NCBI RefSeq assembly: GCF_001592875.1
Contig: NZ_LSOF01000010.1
Coordinates: 43,482 to 107,481 of the forward strand
Direction of reading: 5' to 3'
Origin: Pseudomonas sp. BMS12
Lineage (GTDB): Bacteria; Pseudomonadota; Gammaproteobacteria; Pseudomonadales; Pseudomonadaceae
DNA length: 64,000 bases
This document shows positions 34,545 through 45,297 of this stretch, in pieces (position 1 is the first letter of the stretch; every line of letters begins with the position of its first letter). Position numbers and translations under genes: made by a program. The notes under the pieces are model-generated. The model was given only the letters and a program-made list of their open reading frames with translations, was not told where the DNA came from and did no database searches.

Positions 34545-35960
34545 ATGAGCGAGCGCATCCCCGCGCAGGTCATCGAGACCATCGACCCCCGCCAGCCCCT
34601 GCGCCTGACTCCGGCCCAGGCCGGCGGGCCGATCCATACCCGCAGTTTCAGCGGCCGTTTCCGCAACCTGCGCCTGTATGGTGCGGGCTTGCTGATGCTG
34701 ATCTTCTTCGGCACCGCCTGGCTGGACTGGGACGGACGTCAGGCGGTGCTGTGGAACCTGGCCGAGCACCGCTACTACATCTTCGGCGCCACCTTCTGGC
34801 CGCAGGACTTCATCCTGCTCTCGGCGCTGCTGATCATCTGCGCCTTCGGCCTGTTCACCATCACCGTGTTCGCCGGCCGCGTGTGGTGCGGCTACAGCTG
34901 CCCGCAGAGCGTGTGGACCTGGATGTTCATGTGGGTGGAGAAACTCACCGAGGGCGAGCGCCACCAGCGCATCAAGCTGGATAGCGCCCCCTGGGGCCCG
35001 CTCAAGCTGCTGCGCCGCAGTGCCAAGCATGGTCTGTGGCTGGCACTGAGCCTGCTCACCGCACTGACCTTCGTTGGCTACTTCACGCCCATCCGCCCGC
35101 TGGCGCTGGAACTGTTCAGCGGCGAGCTGAGCGGCGCCGCGCTGTTCTGGGTGCTGTTCTTCAGCGCCGCCACCTACCTCAACGCCGGCTGGCTGCGTGA
35201 GAAGGTCTGCGTGTACATGTGCCCCTACGCACGCTTCCAGGGGGTGATGTTCGACCGCGACACCCTGCTGGTGGCCTACGACGCCGCCCGTGGCGAAAAC
35301 CGCGGCCCGCGCAAGAAGGAAGTCGACCACAAGGCCGCCGGCCTCGGCGACTGCATCGACTGCACGATGTGCGTGCAGGTCTGCCCCACCGGCATCGACA
35401 TCCGCGACGGTTTGCAGGTGGACTGCATCGGCTGCGCCGCCTGTATCGACGCCTGCGACAGCATCATGGACAAGATGGGCTACGAGCGTGGTCTGATCCG
35501 CTACGGCTCCGAGCGCGAGATGCAGGGCGGCCACACCCGCCTGTTGCGCCCACGCCTGCTCGGCTACGCGGCAGCGCTACTGCTGATGATCGGCGCCTTC
35601 GCCTGGGCCCTGCAGGCGCGCTCGCTGGTATCCCTCGACGTGGCCAAGGATCGCGGCATGTTCCGCGAGAATCCGGCCGGCCAGATCGAGAACGTCTATC
35701 GCCTGAAGCTGATCAACAAGACCCAGCACGCGCAGCGCTACCGCCTGAGCCTGGTCGACGACCCGCGCTTCGCCATGAGCCTGCCGGGCGAGCTGAAGCT
35801 GGCGCCCGGGGAAATCCTCGATGTACCGGTCAGCGTCAGCCTGGTGCGCGAGCCGCTGGGGCGCAGCCCCGCCGAGCTCAACTTCGAGGTGCGCAACCTG
35901 GATCGCCCCGAACAGCGCCAGCAGGCCGGCAGCACCTTTATCGCGCCCTCCGGCCGCTGA
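34545..35960 (+). CDS. ccoG: cbb3 oxidase accessory ferredoxin-type membrane protein
   Basis: A 471-residue CcoG/RdxA-family protein with five to six membrane segments and two [4Fe-4S] cysteine sets: CGYSC, CVYMC, CIDCTMCVQVCP and CIGCAACIDAC. The C-terminal about 110 residues form the periplasmic Ig-like domain (FRENPAGQIENVYRL). CcoG is a copper reductase that helps assemble the Cu center of cbb3 oxidases and is normally in a ccoNOPQ-ccoGHIS cluster. No other cco gene lies in this window, so this is an isolated, probably second copy. AGAGG precedes the ATG. The stop codon is 63 bases before the MocR-type regulator. Confidence 0.93.
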   Translation: MSERIPAQVIETIDPRQPLRLTPAQAGGPIHTRSFSGRFRNLRLYGAGLLMLIFFGTAWLDWDGRQAVLWNLAEHRYYIFGATFWPQDFILLSALLIICAFGLFTITVFAGRVWCGYSCPQSVWTWMFMWVEKLTEGERHQRIKLDSAPWGPLKLLRRSAKHGLWLALSLLTALTFVGYFTPIRPLALELFSGELSGAALFWVLFFSAATYLNAGWLREKVCVYMCPYARFQGVMFDRDTLLVAYDAARGENRGPRKKEVDHKAAGLGDCIDCTMCVQVCPTGIDIRDGLQVDCIGCAACIDACDSIMDKMGYERGLIRYGSEREMQGGHTRLLRPRLLGYAAALLLMIGAFAWALQARSLVSLDVAKDRGMFRENPAGQIENVYRLKLINKTQHAQRYRLSLVDDPRFAMSLPGELKLAPGEILDVPVSVSLVREPLGRSPAELNFEVRNLDRPEQRQQAGSTFIAPSGR

Positions 35961-36023
35961 GTGAGCGAGCCGCGCCAACTGCCCGTAGACTGTGGCCCGA
36001 TAACGGCCACCGTCACGGACAAG

Positions 36024-37433
36024 ATGAAACGCTACGAGCAATTCGCCGACCAGATCGCCGAGCTGATCCGCTCGGGCATGCTCGCCCCCGGTGACCGGGT
36101 GCCCTCAGTGCGCCACGCCAGCCGCACCTATGGCGTGAGCCCGTCCACCGTGTTTCAGGCCTACTACCTGCTGGAGGACCGCGGGCTGATCCAGGCCCGC
36201 GCGCGCTCCGGCTACTTCGTGCGGACCCTGGCCGGGCAGCCGCTGGCCGAGGCCGAAGTGGGCTGCGCCCCGCCGCCGACCAGCGAGGTCGATGTCAGCG
36301 AGCTGGTGTTCTCCGTACTCGGTTCATTGAAAGACCCGCACACCGTGCCTTTCGGCTCGGCCTTCCCCAGCCCGCAGCTGTTCCCGCTGGCGCGCCTGGC
36401 GCGCTCGATGAACCAGGCCCTGCGCGACCTGCCCGCACACGCGGTCATCGCCGACATGACTGCCGGCAATCCCGACCTGCGCCGGCAGATCGCCCTGCGC
36501 TACATGGTCGCCGGCGTGCGCCTGCCGCTGGAGGAGCTTGTCATCACCAATGGAGCCATGGAGGCGCTGAACCTGTGCCTGCAGACGGTGACCCAGCCGG
36601 GCGACCTGGTGGCCATCGAGGCGCCGGCCTTCTATGCCACCCTGCAGGTGCTGGAGCGGCTCAAGCTCAAGGCCGTGGAAATCCCCGTGCACCCGCGCAG
36701 CGGTATCGACCTGGGCATGCTTGCCGAGCGCCTGGACAAGCTGCCGATCAAGGCCTGCTGGTTCATGAGCAGCCTGCAGAACCCCATCGGCGCCAGCCTG
36801 AATGACGCGAAGAAAGCCGAGCTGTACGCCCTGCTCAAACGCCATCAGGTGCCATTGATCGAGGACGACGTGTATGCCGAGCTGTACTACGGCACGCAGC
36901 CGCCAAAGCCGGTGAAGAGCCTGGATGACGAGGGTCTGGTGATGCACTGCGGCTCCTTCTCCAAGAGCCTGGCGCCGGGTTACCGGGTCGGCTGGGTGGC
37001 CGGCGGGCGCTATGCCGAGCAGATCGCCCGACTCAAGCTGATGACCACCATCTCGCCCTCGGTGCCGGCCCAGGCGGCCATCGCCGACTACCTGCAGCAC
37101 GGCGGCTATGACCGCCACCTGCGCAAGCTGCGCATCGCCCTGGAGACCCAGCAGGCCGCCATGCTCGCCTCCGCCGCGCGACACTTCCCGAGCGAGACGC
37201 GGGTCACCCGCCCCGCAGGCGGCTATTTCCTGTGGTTCGAGTTTCCCGAGCGGGTCGACTCGCTGCAGCTGTTCCAGCTCGCGCTGGCCCAGGGCATCAG
37301 CCTGGCGCCGGGGCCGATCTTCTCCGCCACCCGTGCATTTCAGCACTGCGCACGCTTGAACCATGGCCATCCCTGGACGTCCCAGAACGAGCAGGCCATG
37401 CAGGTGCTGGGGCGTATCCTCGCCAGCTTCTAG
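36024..37433 (+). CDS. MocR-type regulator (GntR HTH fused to aminotransferase fold)
   Basis: A 469-residue protein. Residues 1-75 are a GntR winged helix-turn-helix (MKRYEQFADQIAELIRSGML... then VSPSTVFQAYYLLEDRGLI), and about 115-469 is a fold-type I aminotransferase domain with the PLP lysine in SFSKSLAPGYRVGW (Lys314) and the Asp/Tyr before it in EDDVYAEL. MocR/PdxR/GabR-like regulators bind DNA and use PLP plus an amino acid-like effector. An alternative GTG start at 35961 immediately after the ccoG stop is less likely than this ATG, which gives the usual N-terminus. Its target is unknown. Confidence 0.88.
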   Translation: MKRYEQFADQIAELIRSGMLAPGDRVPSVRHASRTYGVSPSTVFQAYYLLEDRGLIQARARSGYFVRTLAGQPLAEAEVGCAPPPTSEVDVSELVFSVLGSLKDPHTVPFGSAFPSPQLFPLARLARSMNQALRDLPAHAVIADMTAGNPDLRRQIALRYMVAGVRLPLEELVITNGAMEALNLCLQTVTQPGDLVAIEAPAFYATLQVLERLKLKAVEIPVHPRSGIDLGMLAERLDKLPIKACWFMSSLQNPIGASLNDAKKAELYALLKRHQVPLIEDDVYAELYYGTQPPKPVKSLDDEGLVMHCGSFSKSLAPGYRVGWVAGGRYAEQIARLKLMTTISPSVPAQAAIADYLQHGGYDRHLRKLRIALETQQAAMLASAARHFPSETRVTRPAGGYFLWFEFPERVDSLQLFQLALAQGISLAPGPIFSATRAFQHCARLNHGHPWTSQNEQAMQVLGRILASF

Positions 37434-37547
37434 CCGTCGCCGCTGACGCGTGCGGCTATCCTGCGGATATGTGGTAACTCTGGCGTCAAAAATAGTGGCA
37501 CTATGCCACTCACACCCAGGCACCCTAAAACAACAAGGGACGGCACC

Positions 37548-38141
37548 ATGAGCAGCGACACCGCAACGGACACCGACGCGACTGGCGACGAGCCCCTCGA
37601 CGACCAGCAACGCATCGAGCGGCTGGAGAAAGCCGGCAAGCTCAACCGCATCCTGATCTTCGCCCTGGCCGGCGTACTGCTCCTGACTCTGCTGGCCTGG
37701 CTGCTGATCGCCCTGCTCGGCTCAACGCCGGAAGAAGACGAGCCCGCCGCCAGCCAGGCCAGCGTCCAGGCGCTGCAGCAGGAACTCGGCGCCCTGCAAC
37801 TGCAGGTCGGCACTCTGCAGCAACAGCTGCAGGAGCAGCAGAAGCTGATCGTCATGGTCCAGCAACAGATGCCCAAGCCTGCCAGCGTCGCGCCCACAGC
37901 AGAGGCCAGCCAGAACGAAAGGGAAACCGTCTCCATGGTGGCCAAGACCCTGATCGGCCAGGAACACAACTATCAGGAGAGTCTGAGCGCCCTCAAGGTC
38001 GGCATGCGCGACCTGGCCCGCATGATCGCCGGCTCGCGCAGCTGGCTGGCCTTCTACGAAGAATCCCTGGCCAAACCCATGGCCGACAGCCAGGCCCGGG
38101 TCAAGGCGCTGCAGGCCTGGGAGGCCAAGCAAACGAAGTGA
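37548..38141 (+). CDS. Single-pass membrane protein with coiled coil, function unknown
   Basis: A 197-residue protein I do not recognise. The N-terminal 30 residues are acidic and Thr/Ser-rich (MSSDTATDTDATGDEPLDDQ), a single TM segment follows (about 34-57, ILIFALAGVLLLTLLAWLLIAL), then a heptad-rich coiled coil with many Gln and Leu (residues about 68-105) and a helical C-terminus. The orientation is probably N-in with the coiled coil in the periplasm. AAGGGA upstream is the ribosome-binding site. The terminator follows at once. Its neighbours (MocR regulator, ABC exporter) do not explain it. Confidence 0.8.
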   Translation: MSSDTATDTDATGDEPLDDQQRIERLEKAGKLNRILIFALAGVLLLTLLAWLLIALLGSTPEEDEPAASQASVQALQQELGALQLQVGTLQQQLQEQQKLIVMVQQQMPKPASVAPTAEASQNERETVSMVAKTLIGQEHNYQESLSALKVGMRDLARMIAGSRSWLAFYEESLAKPMADSQARVKALQAWEAKQTK

Positions 38142-38170
38142 ACAAAGCCGCCCTCGGGCGGCTTTTTCGT
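38142..38170. terminator. Bidirectional Rho-independent terminator
   Basis: AAAGCCGCCC-TC-GGGCGGCTTTTT with A-rich left flank lies between two convergent genes and abuts both stop codons. Confidence 0.93.
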
Positions 38171-39949
38171 TCAGTGCTGCAGATGCCCGTAGAGCTTGGC
38201 GTACAGGCCACCGTCGGCGATCAGCTGCTGGTGATCGCCGTCCTCGGCGATGCGCCCGCCGTCGAACACCAGCACCCGGTCAGCCTGCTTAACCGCGCTC
38301 AGGCGGTGAGCGATGATCAGCGTGGTGCGGCCATTGAGGAAGCGCCCCAGGGCCTGGTGCAAGGCGTACTCGGTGGCGGCGTCCAGCGCCGAAGTGGCCT
38401 CGTCGAGAATCACCACCTGGGGTTCGGCCAGCACCATGCGCGCAATGGCCAGGCGCTGGCGTTGGCCGCCTGACAGGCGTACGCCGGAACGGCCGACCAT
38501 GCTCTCCAGGCCCAGCGGCAGGGCGCGAATGGTCGGCGCCAGCTGGGCGATCTCCAGCGCCTGCCAGCAGGCCTCGTCGCTGCGCTCGCGGCCCATGCAC
38601 AGGTTGGCGCGCACCGTGTCGTTGAACAGCGCCGGGTGCTGCAGCACCACGGCCACATGCTCGCGCACCGTCTCCAGGCCGATCTCCTCCAGGCTGGCAC
38701 CGCCGAAGCGGATGCTGCCGGCCTGCGGGCTGTAGAGCCCAAGCAGCAGCTGCACCAGGGTGCTCTTGCCGCCACCGGAGGCGCCGACTATGGCCACCTT
38801 CTCGCCCGGCGCGATGCTCAGGTCGAGATCCTGCAGCACCGGCTCGTCGTTGTAGGCGAAGGTCAGGCCCTGCACTTCGATGCCGACGGTTTCACGGTCC
38901 CTGAAAGGGTCGATCTGCGCCGGATACTGCGGCTCGTCGGCCCGCGCCAGCAGTTCGTTGATCCGCGCCAGCGCACCGCCGGCGGCGTAATAGGCGTACT
39001 GCAGACCGAGCAGCTGCTCGACCGGGCCGATCATGAACCACAGGTAGCTGAACACCGCGAGCATCTGGCCGATGGACAGGTCGGAGAGCAGCACGGTGAT
39101 CATCGCGGCGGCGCGGAACAGGTCGATGCCGAACTGGAACAGCAGGCCGCTGGTGCGTGCGGCAGCATCACTCTTCCACTGCGAGGCCACCGCATAGTCG
39201 CGCACCTCGCGGGCCTTGAAGCCGAGGCGACCGAGGAAATAGCCCTGGCGGTTGCCGGCACGTACTTCCTGGATGGCTTCCAGGGTTTCGGTAAGGGCTT
39301 GGGTGAAGCGCGAGGTGCTGTCGTTTTCCAGCTTCTTCAGGTGCTTGACCTGCTTGCCCAGGCGCACGGTGGCGAAGATCACCAGTGGATTGAACAGCAG
39401 GATCAGCAGCGCCAGTTGCCAGTGCATCCAGATCAGGATGGCGGCGGTGCCGGTCAGGGTCAGCACTGCCACCAGCACCCGCGACAGGGTTTCGCCGATG
39501 AACTTGTCGAGGGTGTCCAGATCGGTGACCAGATGGGCGCTGACCGTGCCGCCGCCGAGGTTCTCGTACTCGCTCAGGGAGATGCGCTTGAGCCGCGCGA
39601 TCAGGCGCATGCGCAGGCGGTAGATGACATCCTTGGACAGCCGGGCGAACAGCCGCGCCTGCAGGACGTTGCTGACCAGCGCGCCCAGACGCAGGCTCAG
39701 CGTCAGCACCAGCATCAGGCCGATATAGCCGGCGGCGCTTTCCCAGGCGGCAGGCAGGAAGCGATCCATCACCCTGAGTGCGGCGTCGCCCTGCCCCAGC
39801 AGCACCTCGTCCACCAGCAGCGGCAGCAGCAGTGGAATCGGCACGCTGCACAGGGTGGCGAGCACGGCGATCAGGTTGGCCAACAGCAGGCCCTTGCGAT
39901 GGCGCAGAGCCAGGCGGCGGATTTCCGCCCAGGTCAAACGGTCAGGCAT
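38171..39949 (-). CDS. ABC-type exporter (fused membrane and ATPase domains)
   Basis: A 592-residue half-transporter of the MsbA/MDR group: six TM segments in residues 1-325, then an ATPase with Walker A GASGGGKST (starting residue 389), Q-loop VVLQHPALF, signature LSGGQRQRLAIARM, Walker B VVILDEATSALD and H-loop IIAHRLS. It will work as a homodimer, exporting a lipid, peptide or drug-like substrate. Its start overlaps the end of the thioredoxin-fold gene by eight bases, which indicates coupled expression and perhaps a shared role in redox or export of thiol compounds, but no substrate can be named. Confidence 0.9.
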   Translation of the reverse strand: MPDRLTWAEIRRLALRHRKGLLLANLIAVLATLCSVPIPLLLPLLVDEVLLGQGDAALRVMDRFLPAAWESAAGYIGLMLVLTLSLRLGALVSNVLQARLFARLSKDVIYRLRMRLIARLKRISLSEYENLGGGTVSAHLVTDLDTLDKFIGETLSRVLVAVLTLTGTAAILIWMHWQLALLILLFNPLVIFATVRLGKQVKHLKKLENDSTSRFTQALTETLEAIQEVRAGNRQGYFLGRLGFKAREVRDYAVASQWKSDAAARTSGLLFQFGIDLFRAAAMITVLLSDLSIGQMLAVFSYLWFMIGPVEQLLGLQYAYYAAGGALARINELLARADEPQYPAQIDPFRDRETVGIEVQGLTFAYNDEPVLQDLDLSIAPGEKVAIVGASGGGKSTLVQLLLGLYSPQAGSIRFGGASLEEIGLETVREHVAVVLQHPALFNDTVRANLCMGRERSDEACWQALEIAQLAPTIRALPLGLESMVGRSGVRLSGGQRQRLAIARMVLAEPQVVILDEATSALDAATEYALHQALGRFLNGRTTLIIAHRLSAVKQADRVLVFDGGRIAEDGDHQQLIADGGLYAKLYGHLQH

Positions 39950-40574
39950 GCGCGCGTTCCAACCAGCGCGCCAGCAACGGCGAAAGTGCCTCCAGCGGCT
40001 GGTAGCCGTTGGTCAGCAACGCCAGTTGGCCATCACGCTCGGCCAGCAGGGTCGGGAAACCGCTGATGCCCAGGTCCTGCACCCAGGTAAAGTCGGAGGC
40101 GGTAGCCTCATGCATAGCCTCGCTGTCGAAGGCTTCGGCGAACTCGATGCGCGGAATCCCGGCCAGTTCGGCCAGTTCCACCAGCACCTGAGCGCGGGAC
40201 ACATCGCGCGCGCCAACGTAGAACGCCTGCTGGATCAGCTTGGCCAGCGGCCAGACGCTCTGCTCGTCCAGCTGCCGTGCCGTGACCAGGGCGCGGCAGG
40301 CTGGCGAGGTGTCGTAGACGAAGCCTTCGGGCAAGGCCTCGGTGAAGTTGAACAGCTGCCCGGTGGCGGCGTTGACCGCCTGCCAGTGCCCGAGGATGCG
40401 CACCCGCGCCGCCGGCTCCAGCGCCGCGCGCTCGCTGCGCAGGCCTCCGGCGACCAGGTGCAGCGTTACACCCGCAGCAGCGGCCTGCTCGGCCAGGGCC
40501 TGTACCACCGGGGCAAAACCCCAGCACCAGGAGCACATCGGGTCCATCACATAGATGAGGCGGGGTTGGCGCAC
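39942..40574 (-). CDS. FrnE/DsbA-like thioredoxin-fold protein
   Basis: A 210-residue cytoplasmic protein of the DsbA/2-hydroxychromene-2-carboxylate isomerase superfamily, FrnE branch, with an N-terminal DPMCSWCWGF active site (Cys14 and Cys17) and the helical insertion of this family (about 60-150). It has no signal peptide. I use the GTG at 40574 because AAGGAG lies seven bases upstream and the protein then starts just before the CxxC motif, as expected. The FrnE group has been linked to polyketide biosynthesis and oxidative-stress response. It overlaps the exporter start by eight bases. Confidence 0.85.
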   Translation of the reverse strand: MRQPRLIYVMDPMCSWCWGFAPVVQALAEQAAAAGVTLHLVAGGLRSERAALEPAARVRILGHWQAVNAATGQLFNFTEALPEGFVYDTSPACRALVTARQLDEQSVWPLAKLIQQAFYVGARDVSRAQVLVELAELAGIPRIEFAEAFDSEAMHEATASDFTWVQDLGISGFPTLLAERDGQLALLTNGYQPLEALSPLLARWLERAHA

Positions 40575-40621
40575 GGCGGGCTCCTTGAGCGCTTTGGGGT
40601 GGGTTATACCGCAGGCCGCAT

Positions 40622-40669
40622 CCAGCAAGCTTGCTGGGTCAAGCCGCCAAGCGGCCAACCCAGCCTACG
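40622..40669. repeat. Perfect 16-bp palindrome and GTAGGTTGGG-type element
   Basis: CCAGCAAGCTTGCTGG (40622-40637) is a perfect palindrome. GCTGGGT...ACCCAGC (40632-40662) overlaps it, and the element ends AACCCAGCCTAC, related to the pair at 18397-18494. On the minus strand this follows trhO and may act as its 3' end. Confidence 0.6.
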
Positions 40670-40673
40670 GCAT

Positions 40674-41612
40674 TCAGTCGTTCTGCAGCGCCTTGTAGTT
40701 GAAGCCGATCGGGTGCGGCAGGTTGCGCGCCTGGGCGATCTCGATCTGCTTCTGCCGCTCGCGGGCAGCCTGGCGGGTTTTCTCCGGCAGCGAGTCCCAG
40801 CAATGCGGGCAGCTGACGCCGGGGCTGTAGAACTCGGTCTGGCGATCCTCGGCCGAGATCGGGTTGCGGCAAGCGTGGCACTGGTCGTAGTCGCCCTCGG
40901 AGAGGTCGTGGCGCACGGTCACGCGGTTGTCGAAGACGAAGCAGTCGCCCTGCCACTTGGTCTGCTCCTGGGGTACCTCTTCCAGGTATTTGAGGATGCC
41001 GCCCTTGAGGTGGTACACCTCCTCGAAGCCTTCGCCGAGCATGTAGCTGGAGGCCTTCTCGCAACGGATGCCACCGGTGCAGAACATGGCGACCTTCTTG
41101 TGCTTGCTCGGATCGAAATGGGCCTTGATGTACTCGGGAAACTCACGGAACGACTTGGTCTTGGGGTCGATGGCGCCCTCGAAGGTGCCGATGGCCACCT
41201 CGTAGTCGTTGCGGGTGTCGATCAGCAGCACTTCCGGGTCACTGATCAGGGCGTTCCAGTCCTGCGGCTCGACGTAGGTACCGACCTTCTGATTGGGGTC
41301 CACGCCCGGCACGCCGAGGGTGACGATTTCCTTCTTCAGCTTGACCTTGGTGCGGTAGAACGGCTGCTCGTCGCAGTAGGATTCCTTGTGGTCGATATCG
41401 GCCAGGCGCGGGTCCTGGCGGAACCAGGCGAGCAGGCCGTCGATACCGGCGCGGCTGGCGGACACGGTGCCGTTGATGCCTTCCTCGGCCAGCAACAGGG
41501 TGCCTTTGACGCCGTTGTCGAGCAGGGTTTGCAGCAGGGGTTCACGCAGCGCTTGGTAGTCCGGTAGGGAAACGAACTTGTACAGCGCCGCGACAACGAT
41601 CTTGTCGGTCAT
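40674..41612 (-). CDS. trhO: tRNA U34 hydroxylase (rhodanese-fold TrhO/YceA)
   Basis: A 312-residue protein with an N-terminal domain ([20 protein letters not shown]), a rhodanese domain with the catalytic Cys in [15 protein letters not shown] (Cys178, Cys183) and a cysteine-rich C-terminal region ([14 protein letters not shown]). TrhO carries out prephenate-independent oxygenation of uridine 34 in tRNAs to ho5U. It stands alone between the thioredoxin-fold gene and the BolA gene. Length and motifs are complete. Confidence 0.93.
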   Translation of the reverse strand: MTDKIVVAALYKFVSLPDYQALREPLLQTLLDNGVKGTLLLAEEGINGTVSASRAGIDGLLAWFRQDPRLADIDHKESYCDEQPFYRTKVKLKKEIVTLGVPGVDPNQKVGTYVEPQDWNALISDPEVLLIDTRNDYEVAIGTFEGAIDPKTKSFREFPEYIKAHFDPSKHKKVAMFCTGGIRCEKASSYMLGEGFEEVYHLKGGILKYLEEVPQEQTKWQGDCFVFDNRVTVRHDLSEGDYDQCHACRNPISAEDRQTEFYSPGVSCPHCWDSLPEKTRQAARERQKQIEIAQARNLPHPIGFNYKALQND

Positions 41613-41657
41613 GCGGACTCTCTCCAGTGGTCACCCTCGCAAAGGGCGGACCGGGGA

Positions 41658-41688
41658 TAAAAATGAAAGCGCCGGCAGGGGCCGGCGC
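41658..41688 (-). terminator. Rho-independent terminator after the BolA gene
   Basis: On the minus strand the stem GCGCCGGC/GCCGGCGC is followed by TTTCATTTTT. It is about 110 bases downstream of the BolA stop and upstream of trhO. Confidence 0.8.
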
Positions 41689-41796
41689 GGGGGCGATTCT
41701 AACCCAGGCGGACAGGATTCTGCAGCCGACCTGGATCAATGGCGAGCGCCGTCAGCCGCACACGATCGCGGCCAAGGCCCGCTTACCAGGGCGCCA

Positions 41797-42102
41797 TCAG
41801 TGATCGAGCTTGCTGCCGCCGCGGCAGGTCGGCGAGTCCGGCGCCCCGCCCTGCTGCGCCCACTCCTCGGGGGTATAGGTGTGCAGGGCCAGGGCGTGGA
41901 ACTGCTGCATCAGCTCGCCGAGAGTGGCGTAGACCTTCTGGTGGCGCTTGACCGCATTCAGGCCGACGAAGGCCGGGCTGACGATCACCGCCTTGTAGTG
42001 GGTTTCCTGGCCACGGCTGTGCATATGGCTCTCGTCCAGCACGTCGAGGTACTCCGGCTCCAGGCCGGCCAGGGTTTGCAGAAGCTTGTCGCGCATGCTC
42101 AT
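41797..42102 (-). CDS. BolA-family protein
   Basis: A 101-residue BolA/IbaG-type protein with the conserved core LDVLDESHMHSRGQETHYKAVIV and LNAVKRHQKVYATLGELM. BolA proteins bind monothiol glutaredoxins and [2Fe-2S] clusters and influence envelope, stress and iron responses. The ATG at 42102 is preferred because GAGGAG lies seven bases upstream; an ATG two codons later is the alternative. The C-terminal tail has DSPTCRGGSKLDH, with a Cys and Gly-rich end beyond the usual BolA fold. Eleven bases separate it from the DUF2059 gene upstream. Confidence 0.9.
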   Translation of the reverse strand: MSMRDKLLQTLAGLEPEYLDVLDESHMHSRGQETHYKAVIVSPAFVGLNAVKRHQKVYATLGELMQQFHALALHTYTPEEWAQQGGAPDSPTCRGGSKLDH

Positions 42103-42113
42103 CTGAGAACTCC

Positions 42114-42611
42114 TCACTGCTTGCCGGGCTTCAGCTCGGCATCCATCTGGCCCAGCAGCCGATCCACTTCCGGTGCCGCCGCCTGCAGGCGCTCCTGGGT
42201 GCGCTGAGCGGAAATCGCCATCAGCTGCGGCATCTGCTCCAGCAGTTTGCTGCCCAGCGGCGTCTGATAGAAGGCAACCAGCTGCTTGAGCTCGGCCTCG
42301 CTGAACGCATCGGTGTACAGCGCGACCAGGTCCGGGCCGAGCTTGTCCCAGCCGACGACTTTATCCAGCGCCGCGTTGGCCTGGGCCTGATAACGCTCCA
42401 GCAGCGGTTTCTGGCTGGCCTGGCCGCCGGACTGGGCGAAACGACGGGCGAACATCTGTTGTACCTGGCTGTAGGCCGGCACCGTCAGCCGGTCAACTCG
42501 GGTCAGCTCGAGGAAACGCCGGGCCTCGGCAGCATGGCTGGCGCTATCAGCCAGCAAGGGGGCACTGATCAGCAACAGCAGGGCGGAACAAAAGACTCGC
42601 AGGCGGGTCAT
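42114..42611 (-). CDS. Exported DUF2059 protein
   Basis: A 165-residue protein with a signal peptide (MTRLRVFCSALLLLISAPLLA, cleavage after about Ala21) and a DUF2059 domain, mostly helical, with YTDAFSEAELKQLVAFYQTPLGSKLL as the family hallmark. The role is unknown; members are periplasmic. It is read in the same direction as the BolA gene, 11 bases before it, and is likely cotranscribed. The DUF2804 gene diverges from its start. Confidence 0.87.
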   Translation of the reverse strand: MTRLRVFCSALLLLISAPLLADSASHAAEARRFLELTRVDRLTVPAYSQVQQMFARRFAQSGGQASQKPLLERYQAQANAALDKVVGWDKLGPDLVALYTDAFSEAELKQLVAFYQTPLGSKLLEQMPQLMAISAQRTQERLQAAAPEVDRLLGQMDAELKPGKQ

Positions 42612-42814
42612 TCAGAGATCCTTTCGGGGCAATTCGGCGGGCGGCCATTCTGCGCGCAGGCGTGTCGTCACTCAAGCAAACCGCTGACGAGCGGAGTTAG
42701 CAAAAAGCCAGCACTTGCCCTGTACTGGTACAACTGTGCATGCTTGCGTCCCTCCCGAGGCGCAGGCACGGAATTCGCACACCGGCCGCCAGCCCTCACA
42801 CATGGACGTGTCAG

Positions 42815-43825
42815 ATGAATACTTTTACCCGCCCGCCTTCCACGCTGCCGCAGCCCTTGTGCGATGCTCGCGGCCGTCTGCTGGATGAAGCCATCGGCTG
42901 GGCCACGCGACCACGGGTGCACTGCGCCCTGCCCGGCCATCTGGGTCGACGCAAGCGCTGGAACCACTGGTGCATCACCACGCCAGACTGGATGCTCTCG
43001 CTGACCTTCGCCGACCTCGACTACCTCGGCTATGGCGCTGCCTACTTCCTGGACCTGCATAGCGGCAAGTCCGTCTCGCATACCCAGCTACGCCCTTTCG
43101 GTTTTGGCTGCCAATTGCCCGACACTCCCCTGGAGAGCCACGAGTTCTGCCACTCGCGCCTGCAACTGAAGGCCGACGACCGTGGTAACGCCGTGCGCCT
43201 GACCGTGGTGGCCCCGGACATCGGCGGCCAGCCCCTGCAGGTGGCACTTGATATCCAGCGCCCGCCGCACCTGGAATCGGTGAACCTGGTCTGCCCCATG
43301 GGCAGCAACACCTTCCACGCCTCCTGCCGCCAGCTCGGCCTGCCCGTCAGCGGCAGCCTGCAACTGGGGCGTCGCCAGTACCTGTGCAGCCCGGGGCAAA
43401 GCTTCGCCTCCCTCGACTTCGCCCGTGGCGTATGGCCGTTGCACAGCCACTGGACCCGTGCCGCCTTCGCCGCACCGGGCGGCATCGCCGGCAACTTCGG
43501 CACCGGCTGGTGTGAGCATAGCGGCCTGTCGGAGAACGCCCTGTGGTTCGGCGGCGAGTTGCTGCACCTGGAAGAGCAGGTGCAGATCGAGCAGAACCCG
43601 CAAGGGCCACTGGCGCCCTGGCGCCTTTCGAGCCCCAGCGGCCAGGTGGAGCTGTGCTTCACCCCGCGCCAGCTGCACCAGGCCAACCCCAAGCTCGGCC
43701 CGTTCTACGCCGACACACGCCAGTGGTTCGGCCGCTACGATGGCGTACTGCGCGGCCCACAAGGCGAGAAGGTACCGGTCAGCAGCGCCTATGGCTGGCT
43801 CGGCGCCACCCACGCCCGCTGGTAA
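42815..43825 (+). CDS. DUF2804 domain protein
   Basis: A 336-residue soluble protein with DUF2804 features: [15 protein letters not shown] at the N-terminus, [21 protein letters not shown], and late motifs [20 protein letters not shown] and [11 protein letters not shown]. The predicted beta-rich fold is of unknown function. The start at 42815 has only a weak ribosome-binding site (GGAC), and translation may be low. Seventy-seven bases separate it from fumC, and they may be cotranscribed. Confidence 0.8.
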   Translation: MNTFTRPPSTLPQPLCDARGRLLDEAIGWATRPRVHCALPGHLGRRKRWNHWCITTPDWMLSLTFADLDYLGYGAAYFLDLHSGKSVSHTQLRPFGFGCQLPDTPLESHEFCHSRLQLKADDRGNAVRLTVVAPDIGGQPLQVALDIQRPPHLESVNLVCPMGSNTFHASCRQLGLPVSGSLQLGRRQYLCSPGQSFASLDFARGVWPLHSHWTRAAFAAPGGIAGNFGTGWCEHSGLSENALWFGGELLHLEEQVQIEQNPQGPLAPWRLSSPSGQVELCFTPRQLHQANPKLGPFYADTRQWFGRYDGVLRGPQGEKVPVSSAYGWLGATHARW

Positions 43826-43902
43826 TCGAGCCGATAGAAACGCCGGGGAACCCGCTCCACCTCCGGCGGCCTAAACTGCCGGAAACAATCCGGAGACAGC
43901 TC

Positions 43903-45289
<1,387 letters not shown>

Positions 45290-45297
<8 letters not shown>

